Source: CAWATZ01 sp963784995
GTDB taxonomy: Bacteria > Planctomycetota > Planctomycetia > Gemmatales > Gemmataceae
Assembly: GCA_963784995.1 (NCBI GenBank)
Contig: CAWATZ010000002.1
Coordinates: 930,001-994,000 of the forward strand
DNA length: 64,000 bases
Direction: 5' to 3'
Made by a program: the position numbers and the translations under genes
Part shown: piece by piece, positions 21,036-29,887 of the stretch
Layout of the letters: each line of letters starts with the position of its first letter
Position numbering within the stretch: position 1 is the stretch's first letter
Notes under the pieces: generated by a model
The model's database searches: none
Told to the model about the DNA's origin: nothing
The model's input: only the letters and a program-made list of their open reading frames with translations

Positions 21036-21164
21036 CGGAGCTGGCAAAACGCTCCAACGTCGAACCAGAGAAGTGGGTTATCGAAGGGTGAGCCGCGAGT
21101 TGCCCGGCTCACGCCACCCGTCGCAGCGTGTCGAAGCAAGACCCCAGGAACCAGACAGGCGAAC

Positions 21165-23294
21165 ATGGCCACACCAAGCGATCTTCCTCCTCGGAAACCA
21201 GGGACCCCGCCGCCGGCGGGAATCCAGAAACCCGCCGCCGGCTCCGGCACGCCGCCGGCCAAGCCAGCTGCTTCCGGCACGCCGCCGGCCAAGCCGGCTG
21301 CCTCCGGCACGCCGCCGCAGAAACCCGCCGGCCAGGCGCCCCGGCCGGCTGCTCCGGGCAATGGCCCTCCTCCCAAGCCCACGGGACAGGGAGCTGCTCC
21401 GCAGAAACCCGCCGGGCAGGTGACCCGGCCCGGCGGCTCGGCTCCGCCTACGGCCGGTGCCGCCAAACCACCGGCCCCCGCGGGCCAGGCCCCCGCCGGG
21501 CAGACCCCGGCCAGGCCGGCCGCCAAGCCCCCGGCCAAGTCCGCTCCGCCGGCCAAGAAGGCCGCCCCCAGGGAACGAAGCACGGGCAAGCGCAAGATCG
21601 AGCAGGTGCTGCAGGACCTCGGTTTCATTGAGGAAGACCAGATCTGGGACCTCAGCGGTGAGGCCAAGGAAACCAACCGCTCCATCGGCGAGGTGGCCGT
21701 TTCCCGCGGTCTGATCACCGAGGACCAGCTACTTCAGGCCCTGGGCGAACTGCACGGTCTGAAGGTGATTTCCCCCACCGAGCTGAAACCCACGCCGGAG
21801 GCCCTGCAGCAGGTCAATGAGACCATGGCCGGCGTCTACAAGGTGGTGCCGCTCACCTTCAAGGACAAGGTGCTGACGGTCGCCATCGGCGACGTCAACA
21901 ACCTGCCCGGCCTGGACGACCTGCGGAACTTCCTGTCCATCAGCGAGGTCGTCGCCAACCTGACCACGCAGGCGGCCATCGAGGAAACGCTGGCCAGGTG
22001 CTATCAGGGCAAGGAAGAGCAAAGCATTGTCGATCTGATCACCGAGATGGAGGCCGACCAGACCCTGGGCGGCAGGGGCCGGGAGAGCAGCATCGACCTG
22101 TCCGACCTGACCGAGATGGCCGAGGCCGCCCCGGTGCGCAAGCTGATCAACATGGTGTTCCTGCTGGCCATCAAGGACAAGGCCAGCGACATTCACTTTG
22201 AGCCGTTCGAGGAAGAGTACAAGCTGCGCTATCGCGCGGACGGCATCCTGTACGAGCTGGTGCCGCCGCCGCGCCACCTGGCCACGGCCATTGCCAGCCG
22301 CATCAAGGTCATGTCCAACCTGGACATTTCCGAGCGGCGTTTGCCGCAGGACGGCCGCATCGAGCTGAACGTCGGCGGCCACCCGGTGGACATGCGCGTC
22401 AGCACCTTGCCGACGATGTTCGGCGAGAGCGCCGTGGTGCGGGTGCTGGACCGGACGGTGGTGTCGCTGGACCTGAACAAGGTCGGCATGCCTCCCGACA
22501 CGCTGGAGACCTTCCGGGCCCTGATCCAGAAGCCCAACGGCATCGTGCTGGTGACCGGCCCGACCGGCTCGGGCAAGACCACCACGCTGTACTCGGCCCT
22601 GAATGAGCTGAACGTCATCACCGACAAGCTGATCACCACCGAGGACCCGGTGGAGTACGAGATTGACGGCATCGTCCAGGTGCCGATCAACCACGACATC
22701 GGCATGACCTTCGCGGCCGCATTGCGCAGCATCCTGAGGCAAGACCCCGATAAGATCCTGGTGGGCGAGATCCGCGACCTGGAGACGGCGCAGATTGCCG
22801 TGCAGGCCGCCCTGACCGGCCACATGGTGTTCAGCACCCTGCACACCAACGACGCCCCCAGCACGATCACGCGCTTGCGGGACATGGGGCTGGAGCCGTA
22901 TCTGATCACGGCCACGCTGGAGGCGATCCTGGCCCAGCGGCTGGTGCGGCGCATCTGTCTGGACTGCAAGACGCAGTTCGACCCCAGCCGGGAAATGCTG
23001 ATGGAGCTGAACCTGACTCCCGAGGACGTCAAGGGCAAGACCTTCTTTTACGGCAAGGGCTGCGAGCGCTGCAACAACACCGGCCACAAGGGCCGCATGG
23101 GCATTCACGAGCTGCTGGTGGTCACCGACGAGGTGCGCGACCTGATTTCCGCGGGCGTCTCGACCGAGGAGCTGGGCAACGCTGTCAAGAAGTGGGGCAT
23201 GCGGTCCCTGCGCGAGTCGGGCCTGGCCGGGATTTACAACGGTCTGACCAGCATCGAGGAAGTGGTGCGCGAGACCGTGGTGGAGGACGTGTGA
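21165..23294 (+). CDS. pilB: Second PilB/GspE-type ATPase with Pro/Ala-rich N-terminal extension
   Basis: 709 residues, about 140 longer than the upstream paralog. The extra part is a low-complexity N-terminal region (residues ~1-135) built from repeats like ASGTPPAKPA and PAGQAPAGQTPARPA, probably an unstructured tether. Then come an MshEN-like domain (IEQVLQDLGFIEEDQIW), KDKASDIHFEPFEEEYKLRY, Walker A GPTGSGKTTTLYSA (~465), the His box TGHMVFSTLHTNDAPSTI, Walker B LVGEIRDLETAQIA, and a zinc tetracysteine (CLDC, then CERCNNTGHKG). It is an extension-type motor. Having two extension ATPases plus PilT in one operon suggests both pilus and secretion functions, or switching between motors. Confidence 0.9.
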   Translation: MATPSDLPPRKPGTPPPAGIQKPAAGSGTPPAKPAASGTPPAKPAASGTPPQKPAGQAPRPAAPGNGPPPKPTGQGAAPQKPAGQVTRPGGSAPPTAGAAKPPAPAGQAPAGQTPARPAAKPPAKSAPPAKKAAPRERSTGKRKIEQVLQDLGFIEEDQIWDLSGEAKETNRSIGEVAVSRGLITEDQLLQALGELHGLKVISPTELKPTPEALQQVNETMAGVYKVVPLTFKDKVLTVAIGDVNNLPGLDDLRNFLSISEVVANLTTQAAIEETLARCYQGKEEQSIVDLITEMEADQTLGGRGRESSIDLSDLTEMAEAAPVRKLINMVFLLAIKDKASDIHFEPFEEEYKLRYRADGILYELVPPPRHLATAIASRIKVMSNLDISERRLPQDGRIELNVGGHPVDMRVSTLPTMFGESAVVRVLDRTVVSLDLNKVGMPPDTLETFRALIQKPNGIVLVTGPTGSGKTTTLYSALNELNVITDKLITTEDPVEYEIDGIVQVPINHDIGMTFAAALRSILRQDPDKILVGEIRDLETAQIAVQAALTGHMVFSTLHTNDAPSTITRLRDMGLEPYLITATLEAILAQRLVRRICLDCKTQFDPSREMLMELNLTPEDVKGKTFFYGKGCERCNNTGHKGRMGIHELLVVTDEVRDLISAGVSTEELGNAVKKWGMRSLRESGLAGIYNGLTSIEEVVRETVVEDV

Positions 23295-23302
23295 TTTGGT
23301 TT

Positions 23303-23439
23303 TTTCGACCCCTGCCGGCTTGCCCGGCAGGTGAAGGAGGTCTCGGGCTAGAGCGATGAGGCGCAATAAACGTTTTTCTTTTCCGCAAATCTAGCCAGTG
23401 ACCTCCTTCACCTGCCGGGCAAGCCGGCAGGGGTCGAAA
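23303..23439. repeat. Long inverted-repeat element between pilB2 and pilC
   Basis: Perfect 39-bp arms at 23303-23341 and 23401-23439, extended inward imperfectly (CTAGA pairing) around a ~37-nt A/T-rich centre. Each arm contains its own small palindrome (CTGCCGGCTTGCCCGGCAG). Size and symmetry resemble a MITE; it could also act as an attenuating hairpin within the operon. Confidence 0.85.
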
Positions 23440-23527
23440 GAACAACAGCGTTTGCCTGCGATTCTTTTTTCCCGGTCCGGTTTGTTCCCGGACCCTTTTG
23501 TGACCGTGCGGAGACTGTGAGGGCGCC

Positions 23528-24772
23528 ATGCCAACCTTCAAGTACGAGGCGATGGACAGCAGCGGTGGTGAGGTCAAGGACTCCGTCGAGGCCTCCAATG
23601 AGGAAGAAGCCCAGCAAAAAATCAAGCAGATGGGCTACTTCATCACCAAGATCACCGAAGTAGCCAGCGCCAAGAAGGGCAAGAAAGGCGCCAAGAAGGG
23701 CGGCAAGAGGAAGGGCCAATCCTTCACCATCGGCGGCGTCTCGCAGAAGATGCTGTGTACCTTCACCCGCCAGTTCTCGACCCTGCAGGACGCCGGTCTG
23801 CCGGTGCTGCGCAGTCTGCGCATCCTGGAAGGGCAGATGAAGCCTGGCGTGCTCAAGAACGCGCTCATCGACGTGGTCGAGGACGTCGAGTCGGGCTCGA
23901 CCCTGAGCGAGGCCTTCGCCAAGCATCCCAAGTGCTTTGACCGGCTGTACGTCAACATGGTCAAGGCCGGCGAGGCCGGCGGTGCCCTCGAAGTGATTCT
24001 CCGCCGCCTGGCCGAGTTCAAGGAGAAGGCGCAGAGCCTTAAACGCAAGATCACCGGCGCCATGGTCTATCCGTGCGTGGTCATCACGGTGGCCGTGTCC
24101 ATCCTGACCTTCATCATGGTCTGCATCATCCCGAAGTTCGAGAAGATCTTCAAGGACTTCAACATGAAGCTGCCGCAGCTGACGGAGATGCTGATCGACG
24201 TCTCGCGCTGGTTCTCGTCTTACTGGTACGTGCTGCCGCTGTTCCCGATGGCCATCTGGCTCTTGATCAAGCTGATCCGGCTGAACAAGAGCGGTGCCTA
24301 CGCCCTGGACCGGACGTATCTGTGGATCCCGATCATAGGCAAGCTGATCGAGAAAACGGTGGTGGCCCGGACGGTGCGAACGCTGGGCACGCTGGTCGGC
24401 TCCGGCGTGCCGATCCTGGAGGCGCTGGCCATCGTGAAAGAGACGTGCGGCAACATGGTCTTTGAGCGCATGTACCAGCGTGTCTACGAGTCGATCCGCG
24501 AGGGCGACACGATCGCCCAGCCGCTCAAGGAGAGCCGGCTGGTGGACGACATGGTGATCAACATGATCGACGTCGGCGAGGAAACCGGCGACCTGGACAC
24601 GATGCTGTACAAGATCGCGGACGTGTACGACGAGGAAGTGGACGTGATGGTGGAGAGCCTGATCAGCCTGCTGGAGCCGATCATGATCGTGATCCTCGGC
24701 GGCATCGTCGGCACCATCGTCATCGCCATGTTCCTGCCCATGATCAAACTGCTGGAAGGCCTGAGCAAGTAA
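23528..24772 (+). CDS. pilC: Inner-membrane platform protein of type IV pilus/T2SS
   Basis: 414 residues of the GspF/PilC family, the integral membrane platform that couples the motor ATPases to pilin assembly. It starts MPTFKYEAMDSSGGEV, typical of the family. A Lys-rich linker (residues ~60-75) precedes two copies of the GspF cytoplasmic domain (TRQFSTLQDAGLPVLRSLRI, ARTVRTLGTLVGSGVPILEAL). There are three TM segments, near PCVVITVAVSILTFIMV, YVLPLFPMAIWLLI and the C-terminal LEPIMIVILGGIVGTIVIAMF. GAGGGC lies just before the ATG. It is followed after 17 bp by the first pseudopilin. Intact. Confidence 0.93.
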   Translation: MPTFKYEAMDSSGGEVKDSVEASNEEEAQQKIKQMGYFITKITEVASAKKGKKGAKKGGKRKGQSFTIGGVSQKMLCTFTRQFSTLQDAGLPVLRSLRILEGQMKPGVLKNALIDVVEDVESGSTLSEAFAKHPKCFDRLYVNMVKAGEAGGALEVILRRLAEFKEKAQSLKRKITGAMVYPCVVITVAVSILTFIMVCIIPKFEKIFKDFNMKLPQLTEMLIDVSRWFSSYWYVLPLFPMAIWLLIKLIRLNKSGAYALDRTYLWIPIIGKLIEKTVVARTVRTLGTLVGSGVPILEALAIVKETCGNMVFERMYQRVYESIREGDTIAQPLKESRLVDDMVINMIDVGEETGDLDTMLYKIADVYDEEVDVMVESLISLLEPIMIVILGGIVGTIVIAMFLPMIKLLEGLSK

Positions 24773-24789
24773 GAAAGGAGTGTGGTCCC

Positions 24790-25692
24790 ATGAAGATGAA
24801 TCACTTGCGAACGCAGACGCGGCGGGGCGGCTTCACGCTGATCGAGTTGATCATGGTCATCGCCATCATCGCGATCCTCGTGGGCCTCCTTGTGGGAGGG
24901 ATCATTTATGCGATGAACCGAGGTCCGGAAGCCGTGACCGTGTTCGAGATCGGCAACTTTGTCACGGCCATGGGGGCCGCTCAGAAAGAATTCGGGGATG
25001 GTGCCAACTATCTCCCAAGCACGCTGGTGTTGCTGGAGAACAACCACTATTACTCAGATGCAGCAGCCACTCAGGTGCTGCCTCAATATCAATCGACCGT
25101 TCAAACCCTGAATCGGGTGTTTGCACGGAGCATCAATTTGAAGCCATCGACAGCCCCGGGGGGCATTGCTGGGATTGATTGGAACGGCGATGGAAGCATT
25201 TCCGCAACGCCCGCGACCCTGCAAGGACAGCATTGCCTGGTGTTGTGGACAGGAGGAATACCTTCTGCCAGTGGCGCGACGATGCTCGGTTTCACGCCAG
25301 GATCCAATCCGGCAGCGACGCCCCAGAATACCAAGCAACAACGAGGGCCCTGGTTTCCCTTTCAGTCGGCTCGACTGAAGCGGGATCCCAGCAATAACTT
25401 CATGGTCTACCACGACGGTTTTGGCGTGCAACCCTATGCCTACTTCAGCTCAGGGAAATACAGCAACGACTATACCTCGGATTGTCCATCATTGGGTTTG
25501 GCACCGTATTACCTCACAACGGTCGGTGCGACCCCTCAGTACGCGAATCCCAAGGGCTTCCAGATCATCTCCGCAGGGCTGGACCATGCGTTCGGCTCGG
25601 GGGGACTATTGCCGAGAACGGGCGCAACAGGCGCCGATGCCGACAATCTCGCCAACTTCCAGAAGGGCCGGCTGGCAACACCCCAGAACTGA
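24790..25692 (+). CDS. Pseudopilin (major-type, GspG-like prepilin N-terminus)
   Basis: 300 residues. A short basic leader ending RRGG is followed by FTLIELIMVIAIIAILVGLL, the type III signal peptide cut by prepilin peptidase after Gly, with Glu at +5. AAGGAG at ~24775-24780 sets the start. The mature part after the N-terminal helix is Ser/Thr/Asn-rich, with EFGDGANYLPSTLVLLENN and a C-terminal PQYANPKGFQIISAGLDHAFG, the 'ISAGxD' end typical of GspG-like pseudopilins. It is longer than classical GspG (~140). First of five pilin-like genes in the operon. Confidence 0.85.
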   Translation: MKMNHLRTQTRRGGFTLIELIMVIAIIAILVGLLVGGIIYAMNRGPEAVTVFEIGNFVTAMGAAQKEFGDGANYLPSTLVLLENNHYYSDAAATQVLPQYQSTVQTLNRVFARSINLKPSTAPGGIAGIDWNGDGSISATPATLQGQHCLVLWTGGIPSASGATMLGFTPGSNPAATPQNTKQQRGPWFPFQSARLKRDPSNNFMVYHDGFGVQPYAYFSSGKYSNDYTSDCPSLGLAPYYLTTVGATPQYANPKGFQIISAGLDHAFGSGGLLPRTGATGADADNLANFQKGRLATPQN

Positions 25693-25707
25693 GAGGAGTG
25701 CCTGATC

Positions 25708-26514
25708 ATGTACAATCAGCGGATGATGGGCAACCGCCAAACCCGGCAGGCCTTCACCCTGGTGGAATTGCTGATCGTCATCAGCATCATCGCCCTGTTG
25801 TTGGGGATTGGCTTTTCTGTGTACTGGGCGGCGATCGGCAGCACGCAGGTCAGCACCACGAAGACCATGCTCTCAAACTTCCAGGGCAAAGTGGACAACG
25901 TGTGGAAGGCAGTGAGGAATCAGGCGCAAAGTGAAGTCATGCCCAGCGCGTTTCCGGGATACTCAGGCATCAACGATCAGGATCGGGCGGCCTGGATCGT
26001 CCTCCGCCAGGAGCAGGCGTTTCCTCGGACCTTCGCGAAAGCGTTAACGCCGACCGCTTTGCAGGCACCGTACAACAACGTGGACCTTTACTTCCAGAAA
26101 CAACTTGCGGACCTGGGGATCACGACCTCGATCACCAGTTCAAGCCCCGCGGTCAATAACAATGCGGCGCTGGAGTCCTCGATCCTTTTGCTGATGGCCC
26201 TGAGTCGCGGCGTTGGCGGCACAAGTTACAGCGCCGACCAGCTGGGCTCTTCCAACATCAGGACGTTCACCATCAATGGAGGGACGAAACCAGTCCCGGC
26301 CCTGGTCGATGCCTGGGGAGAGCCCTACCATTTCGCGTTCGTTGGATCAACGTCGTCGAATGGGAACTTGCCCCAGCTGGCCACCATCCTCGTCTCCGCA
26401 GGGAAGGACAAAATATTCCAGAGCACGTTCGCTGTGGTGAACGTGACGACCAACCCCGCAGCGGCGACCCAGAACAAGGTAACACCGGCTGGCGATGACC
26501 TTCCCAGCAAGTGA
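25708..26514 (+). CDS. Pseudopilin with GspG-like C-terminus
   Basis: 268 residues. The prepilin signal is RQAFTLVELLIVISIIALLL, with Glu at +5; the residue before Phe is Ala rather than Gly, which may slow processing. GAGGAG lies before the ATG, 16 bp after the preceding stop. The C-terminal part contains VDAWGEPYHFAFVGS and ATILVSAGKDKIF, the pattern 'D.WG.PY...SAGxD' of GspG pseudopilins. It is likely a filament subunit of the secretion pseudopilus. Second pilin-like gene of the set; intact. Confidence 0.83.
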   Translation: MYNQRMMGNRQTRQAFTLVELLIVISIIALLLGIGFSVYWAAIGSTQVSTTKTMLSNFQGKVDNVWKAVRNQAQSEVMPSAFPGYSGINDQDRAAWIVLRQEQAFPRTFAKALTPTALQAPYNNVDLYFQKQLADLGITTSITSSSPAVNNNAALESSILLLMALSRGVGGTSYSADQLGSSNIRTFTINGGTKPVPALVDAWGEPYHFAFVGSTSSNGNLPQLATILVSAGKDKIFQSTFAVVNVTTNPAAATQNKVTPAGDDLPSK

Positions 26515-26521
26515 GGACTCC

Positions 26522-27460
26522 ATGCTCCACCTCGAAACAAGACAGGATCGGCTGGGGTTCACCCTCATCGAATTGCTGGTTGTCATAACCATCATTTCGC
26601 TGATCGCCGCGCTGGGATACCTGTTCTTTCCCAGTTTCAGCAGCAGGACGATGGTCGATGCGGCTGATCGGGTGCAGGGCGTGCTGCTCCTTACCAAGCA
26701 GCAGGCGCGGCGGGACGGTCGGCCGACTGGCGTGCGGTTGGTTGTCACCAGCGGCACATTCGTCAACACGCTGCAGATGATTCAGCAGCCGGATGATTTC
26801 ACTCCGGCTGGAGGCACCTGTCTCAGTGCCGGGACCCCAAGTGTGACTTTCCAACTTCCGGCCGGGACAACCTTGCTTGGCAATGGCGCGCTTTCGGATG
26901 CGAACAGTGCGGATGATCTCGCTTCGGTGCAGACTGGAGATTACATCGAGTTCAACTCTTCCGGCCTGGTGTATCCGATTGCTTCTCTGACGAGTGGCAG
27001 CGCTCTCACCCTTGGTACTTCCACGCCCACGGCCGTTTCTCTGAATGGTCCCAACACCAGTAACAACTTGCCCTTCCGCATCATCCGGCAGCCCCGGCGA
27101 ATCCTGGGAGAAGACAATCTGCTCATGCCCGGCAACACCGCCGAGCAGGCAAGCATCGATCCCAATGCCGGGACCCTGATTGATACCAATTCCAGTGGGG
27201 CCAGCATCGGCCTGCCGCCGGCGCGGACGATCGGCGGGCAAACCTGTTATGAGATCGTCTTTGCTCCCTCTGGCTCCGTGATTGGGCCGGCTGCCGCCAA
27301 CAGCATGATTTGTCTGTGGGTCCGAAACCCGAGCAATTCGGTCCCCCCCGTCCTTGTCACCATCCGCACGCGGACCGGGGCGATCGGCGTCTACGACGTG
27401 GATTCAACTGGGAGCGATCCGTATGCCTTCGCTCGCAATGGACGTTCCTCGGGAATGTGA
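26522..27460 (+). CDS. Minor pseudopilin, GspH/FimT-like
   Basis: About 312 residues. The prepilin motif DRLGFTLIELLVVITIISLI has cleavage after Gly and Glu at +5. I chose the ATG at 26522 with GAGG 6-9 bp before it; an ATG at 26495 would overlap the preceding gene by 20 bp and lengthen the leader. The helix continues LGYLFFPSFSSRTMVDAADRVQGVLLLTKQQARRDGRPTGVRLV, which resembles the GspH/FimT pattern (helix then 'A..dA..Ar..g..v.l'). The C-terminus is beta-rich. Role in initiating or capping the pseudopilus is inferred from the family. Confidence 0.8.
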   Translation: MLHLETRQDRLGFTLIELLVVITIISLIAALGYLFFPSFSSRTMVDAADRVQGVLLLTKQQARRDGRPTGVRLVVTSGTFVNTLQMIQQPDDFTPAGGTCLSAGTPSVTFQLPAGTTLLGNGALSDANSADDLASVQTGDYIEFNSSGLVYPIASLTSGSALTLGTSTPTAVSLNGPNTSNNLPFRIIRQPRRILGEDNLLMPGNTAEQASIDPNAGTLIDTNSSGASIGLPPARTIGGQTCYEIVFAPSGSVIGPAAANSMICLWVRNPSNSVPPVLVTIRTRTGAIGVYDVDSTGSDPYAFARNGRSSGM

Positions 27461-27486
27461 GTCCTTCTGCCTGGAGATTGCAGTCC

Positions 27487-28353
27487 ATGAAGCACCGAGC
27501 CGGCCTGACCCTGGTAGAAGTCCTGGTAGCCATCTTCGTCATGGGCATTGGCTTGCTGGCCATCATGACGCTCTTTCCCCTGGGCATCATGAATTACGGC
27601 CGGGCCATGACGGACGATCGCATCGCCCAGGCGGCCGCCAACGGTGGCGCCATCGCCAATGCCATGGACCTGCGGCACAACGCTTTCTTCTTGTACGGGG
27701 GAGCGAACACACCGCTTGACACGGTGTTCGGCACCAAGAACGCCATTTACGTCGATCCCTGGTACAACCAGCTGGGCAGTACCACGGTAACCGATGGGAC
27801 CGTCGCAGGCACCATTCCGCGCGTGGGAGTCAGTCCCGCCATCTGGCCCAGTCCGTTTCAGCAGTGGTTTAGCTTGACGGATGACCTTGATTTTTTGGCG
27901 GATGGCACCGTGGATGGTGCCGCCGGAAGCGGAGGTGTTGTCAAGCCCGCTGGCTATTACACCTGGTGTTACATGCTGCGTCGGCCCTTTGCCGGGGCCA
28001 CGGTCACCCAGTCGAAGACGTACGACTATTTCTCTGACATGTCGATCGTGATCTACAAGGGCCGCAGCATCCAGGTGGCCGGTGGGGAGGATGCCCTGAC
28101 CGTCACCGCTGGAGCCTACAACACGACAACGATCACGCTGGCGGTAGGGCAAACCCCCGCCATTCGCAAGACGGGCTGGATCCTGGATGCCAAAACGGCC
28201 CAGTTCTACCGGGTGGTCAGCGTGGTCCAGGATGCGACCACGGGGGCATACCACCTGGAAACGCAGATTCCTTTGAAAGCGGCCGTCACCCACGTCCTTG
28301 TGATGGAGAACGTGGTCGAGGTCATCGAGAAAGGGTTTGGGTGGCAGCCATGA
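27487..28353 (+). CDS. Minor pseudopilin, PilV/GspI-like
   Basis: 288 residues. It starts MKHRAGLTLVEVLVAIFVMGIGLLA, a prepilin signal with Leu at +1 and Glu at +5 and the 'VEVLVAifvmgiGllaim' helix characteristic of PilV/GspI minor pilins. The start at 27487 gives the short basic leader expected. The globular part is unrecognised. Its stop codon overlaps the ATG of the next pilin-like gene (ATGA at 28350-28353), so the two are translationally coupled, fitting the conserved I-J-K minor pseudopilin complex. Confidence 0.82.
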   Translation: MKHRAGLTLVEVLVAIFVMGIGLLAIMTLFPLGIMNYGRAMTDDRIAQAAANGGAIANAMDLRHNAFFLYGGANTPLDTVFGTKNAIYVDPWYNQLGSTTVTDGTVAGTIPRVGVSPAIWPSPFQQWFSLTDDLDFLADGTVDGAAGSGGVVKPAGYYTWCYMLRRPFAGATVTQSKTYDYFSDMSIVIYKGRSIQVAGGEDALTVTAGAYNTTTITLAVGQTPAIRKTGWILDAKTAQFYRVVSVVQDATTGAYHLETQIPLKAAVTHVLVMENVVEVIEKGFGWQP

Positions 28354-29702
28354 CACTTCTGAAGAGGTCGAACGTGGTGAGCTTCTTTCCCGGCTCAAGG
28401 CACGGAGCAGGTCGCCTGGTCCGCCGCACGGGTTTCACGATTGTCGAATTGCTCGTGGCCCTGGCGCTGGTTGTGTTCATCATGGCCATCCTGGCTGATG
28501 CCTTTGCCACGGCCTCGAACAGCTTCCGTCTCCTCAAGGGGATGGGCGATCTGGCTGAGAAGCTGCGCTCCGCCTCCAGCATCATCCGTCGGGACCTTTC
28601 GACGGACCATTTCGAGCGTAAAAAACGGCTTAGCGATCCCAGTTTCTGGATCAATGGTCCACCGCAGGAGGGGTTCTTCCGGATTTACCAGAACACCGCC
28701 CCGGTCACCACCAACAATCCCAATGCGACCTACTGGCTGGAAGGGTATGACCTGGATGGGCTGCCGTCGTACCGGGCCACCAACCACGCGCTGCACTTTA
28801 CCGTGAAGCTCCGCGGCGTGCAGCGCAGCGACTTCTTCACGGCGTCCATTCCAACCACGTCTCCCCTGACGACCTGGAACGTCGCAGCTGGATTCCAGCC
28901 GCTGAATCGTTACCAGGACTCGCCATCCATCTTTACCAGCCAGTGGGCCGAGGTTGCCTATTTCTTGCAGGCAACCGGCGACCAGACGGATGGGGCCAAT
29001 CCTCAGCCGCTTTATGCCCTTTATCGTCGGCAGCGCTTGCTGCTGCCTGACACTTCGAGTGCCCGCTATGCAGACGCGGCCAACGCGACTCAGTACCCCG
29101 AGGTTAGCATTTTCTCGCCCGCGGCTCCGTACACCACCGCCCCAGCCACCACTGCGGGCAGTTTTAACAGTTCCGTGGACGTCACGCTCCCCTATCGCCG
29201 CTTCGGCATGAATCCAAACGCTCCGGCTGGCACTTTCGCGGCCGGCACCACGAACTATCCAACGATGGCGCAGCAATATGCGGCGGGCACGGCCCTGGGA
29301 TTGTTGTATGACGGTGCTGACGTGCTCGTGACTGACGTTCTTTCGTTCGAGGTTCGGCCATACTTTGCTCTGTCCACCGGCACCGGCCTGGTGAGTGCTG
29401 CTGGCTCGGCTTTCACTCCTCTGAACGACGCCGTACTCGTTCCATACCGAAACGGCAATCCGAACTTCTTTGCTGCGAACGGCCCCTTCGTCTTCGACAC
29501 CTGGAGCCAGAACCTCCGAACCTCGGAGAATTACAGCGATTATTCAACAACCTGGGCCACGAGAGGAACGACGCATTCTATCCCGCTGTACGCGAATGCA
29601 GCGGGGTCTGTACTGACGGTCAGAGCGATTCAGATTGTCTTGCGGGTCTACGATTACAAAACCTTCCAGACACGTCAGATGACGATTGTCCAGGATCTGT
29701 GA
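28350..29702 (+). CDS. Minor pseudopilin, PilW/GspJ-like
   Basis: 450 residues. The leader ends RRTG, followed by FTIVELLVALALVVFIMAILADAFATA (prepilin motif, Glu at +5), then SFRLLKGMGDLAEKLRSASSIIRRDLSTDHF, matching the GspJ/PilW helix and its 'l..Dl' end. The long leader (~30 residues) comes from starting at 28350; GTG at 28341 is an alternative start. The globular part has ~400 residues, larger than GspJ (~200), and ends VRAIQIVLRVYDYKTFQTRQMTIVQDL, a typical J-like terminal strand. Its start overlaps the stop of the GspI-like gene and it is followed by the GspK-like gene. Confidence 0.82.
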   Translation: MTLLKRSNVVSFFPGSRHGAGRLVRRTGFTIVELLVALALVVFIMAILADAFATASNSFRLLKGMGDLAEKLRSASSIIRRDLSTDHFERKKRLSDPSFWINGPPQEGFFRIYQNTAPVTTNNPNATYWLEGYDLDGLPSYRATNHALHFTVKLRGVQRSDFFTASIPTTSPLTTWNVAAGFQPLNRYQDSPSIFTSQWAEVAYFLQATGDQTDGANPQPLYALYRRQRLLLPDTSSARYADAANATQYPEVSIFSPAAPYTTAPATTAGSFNSSVDVTLPYRRFGMNPNAPAGTFAAGTTNYPTMAQQYAAGTALGLLYDGADVLVTDVLSFEVRPYFALSTGTGLVSAAGSAFTPLNDAVLVPYRNGNPNFFAANGPFVFDTWSQNLRTSENYSDYSTTWATRGTTHSIPLYANAAGSVLTVRAIQIVLRVYDYKTFQTRQMTIVQDL

Positions 29703-29887
29703 GGTGGACCCTTTACAGGTCAGGCTTGCCGGCTTGACCTTTCGCCGCTGAACAAGGCCCGGAACCAGGCTATGCCGTGGCGACTCGCGGGAGTTGCCGC
29801 GTTCAAGGATACTATTGCCCAGGCGAACAGTGCTGCTTTCCACCATGTCCGGAAGTTTCCGGATTGGGTAACGAGAGAGAACAAGCC

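Noticed and set aside
17774..23366. Long minus-strand open frames opposite the pilus ATPases
   Set aside because: They are His/Val/Asp/Gly-rich mirror frames of highly conserved ATPase genes and have no ribosome sites or motifs.
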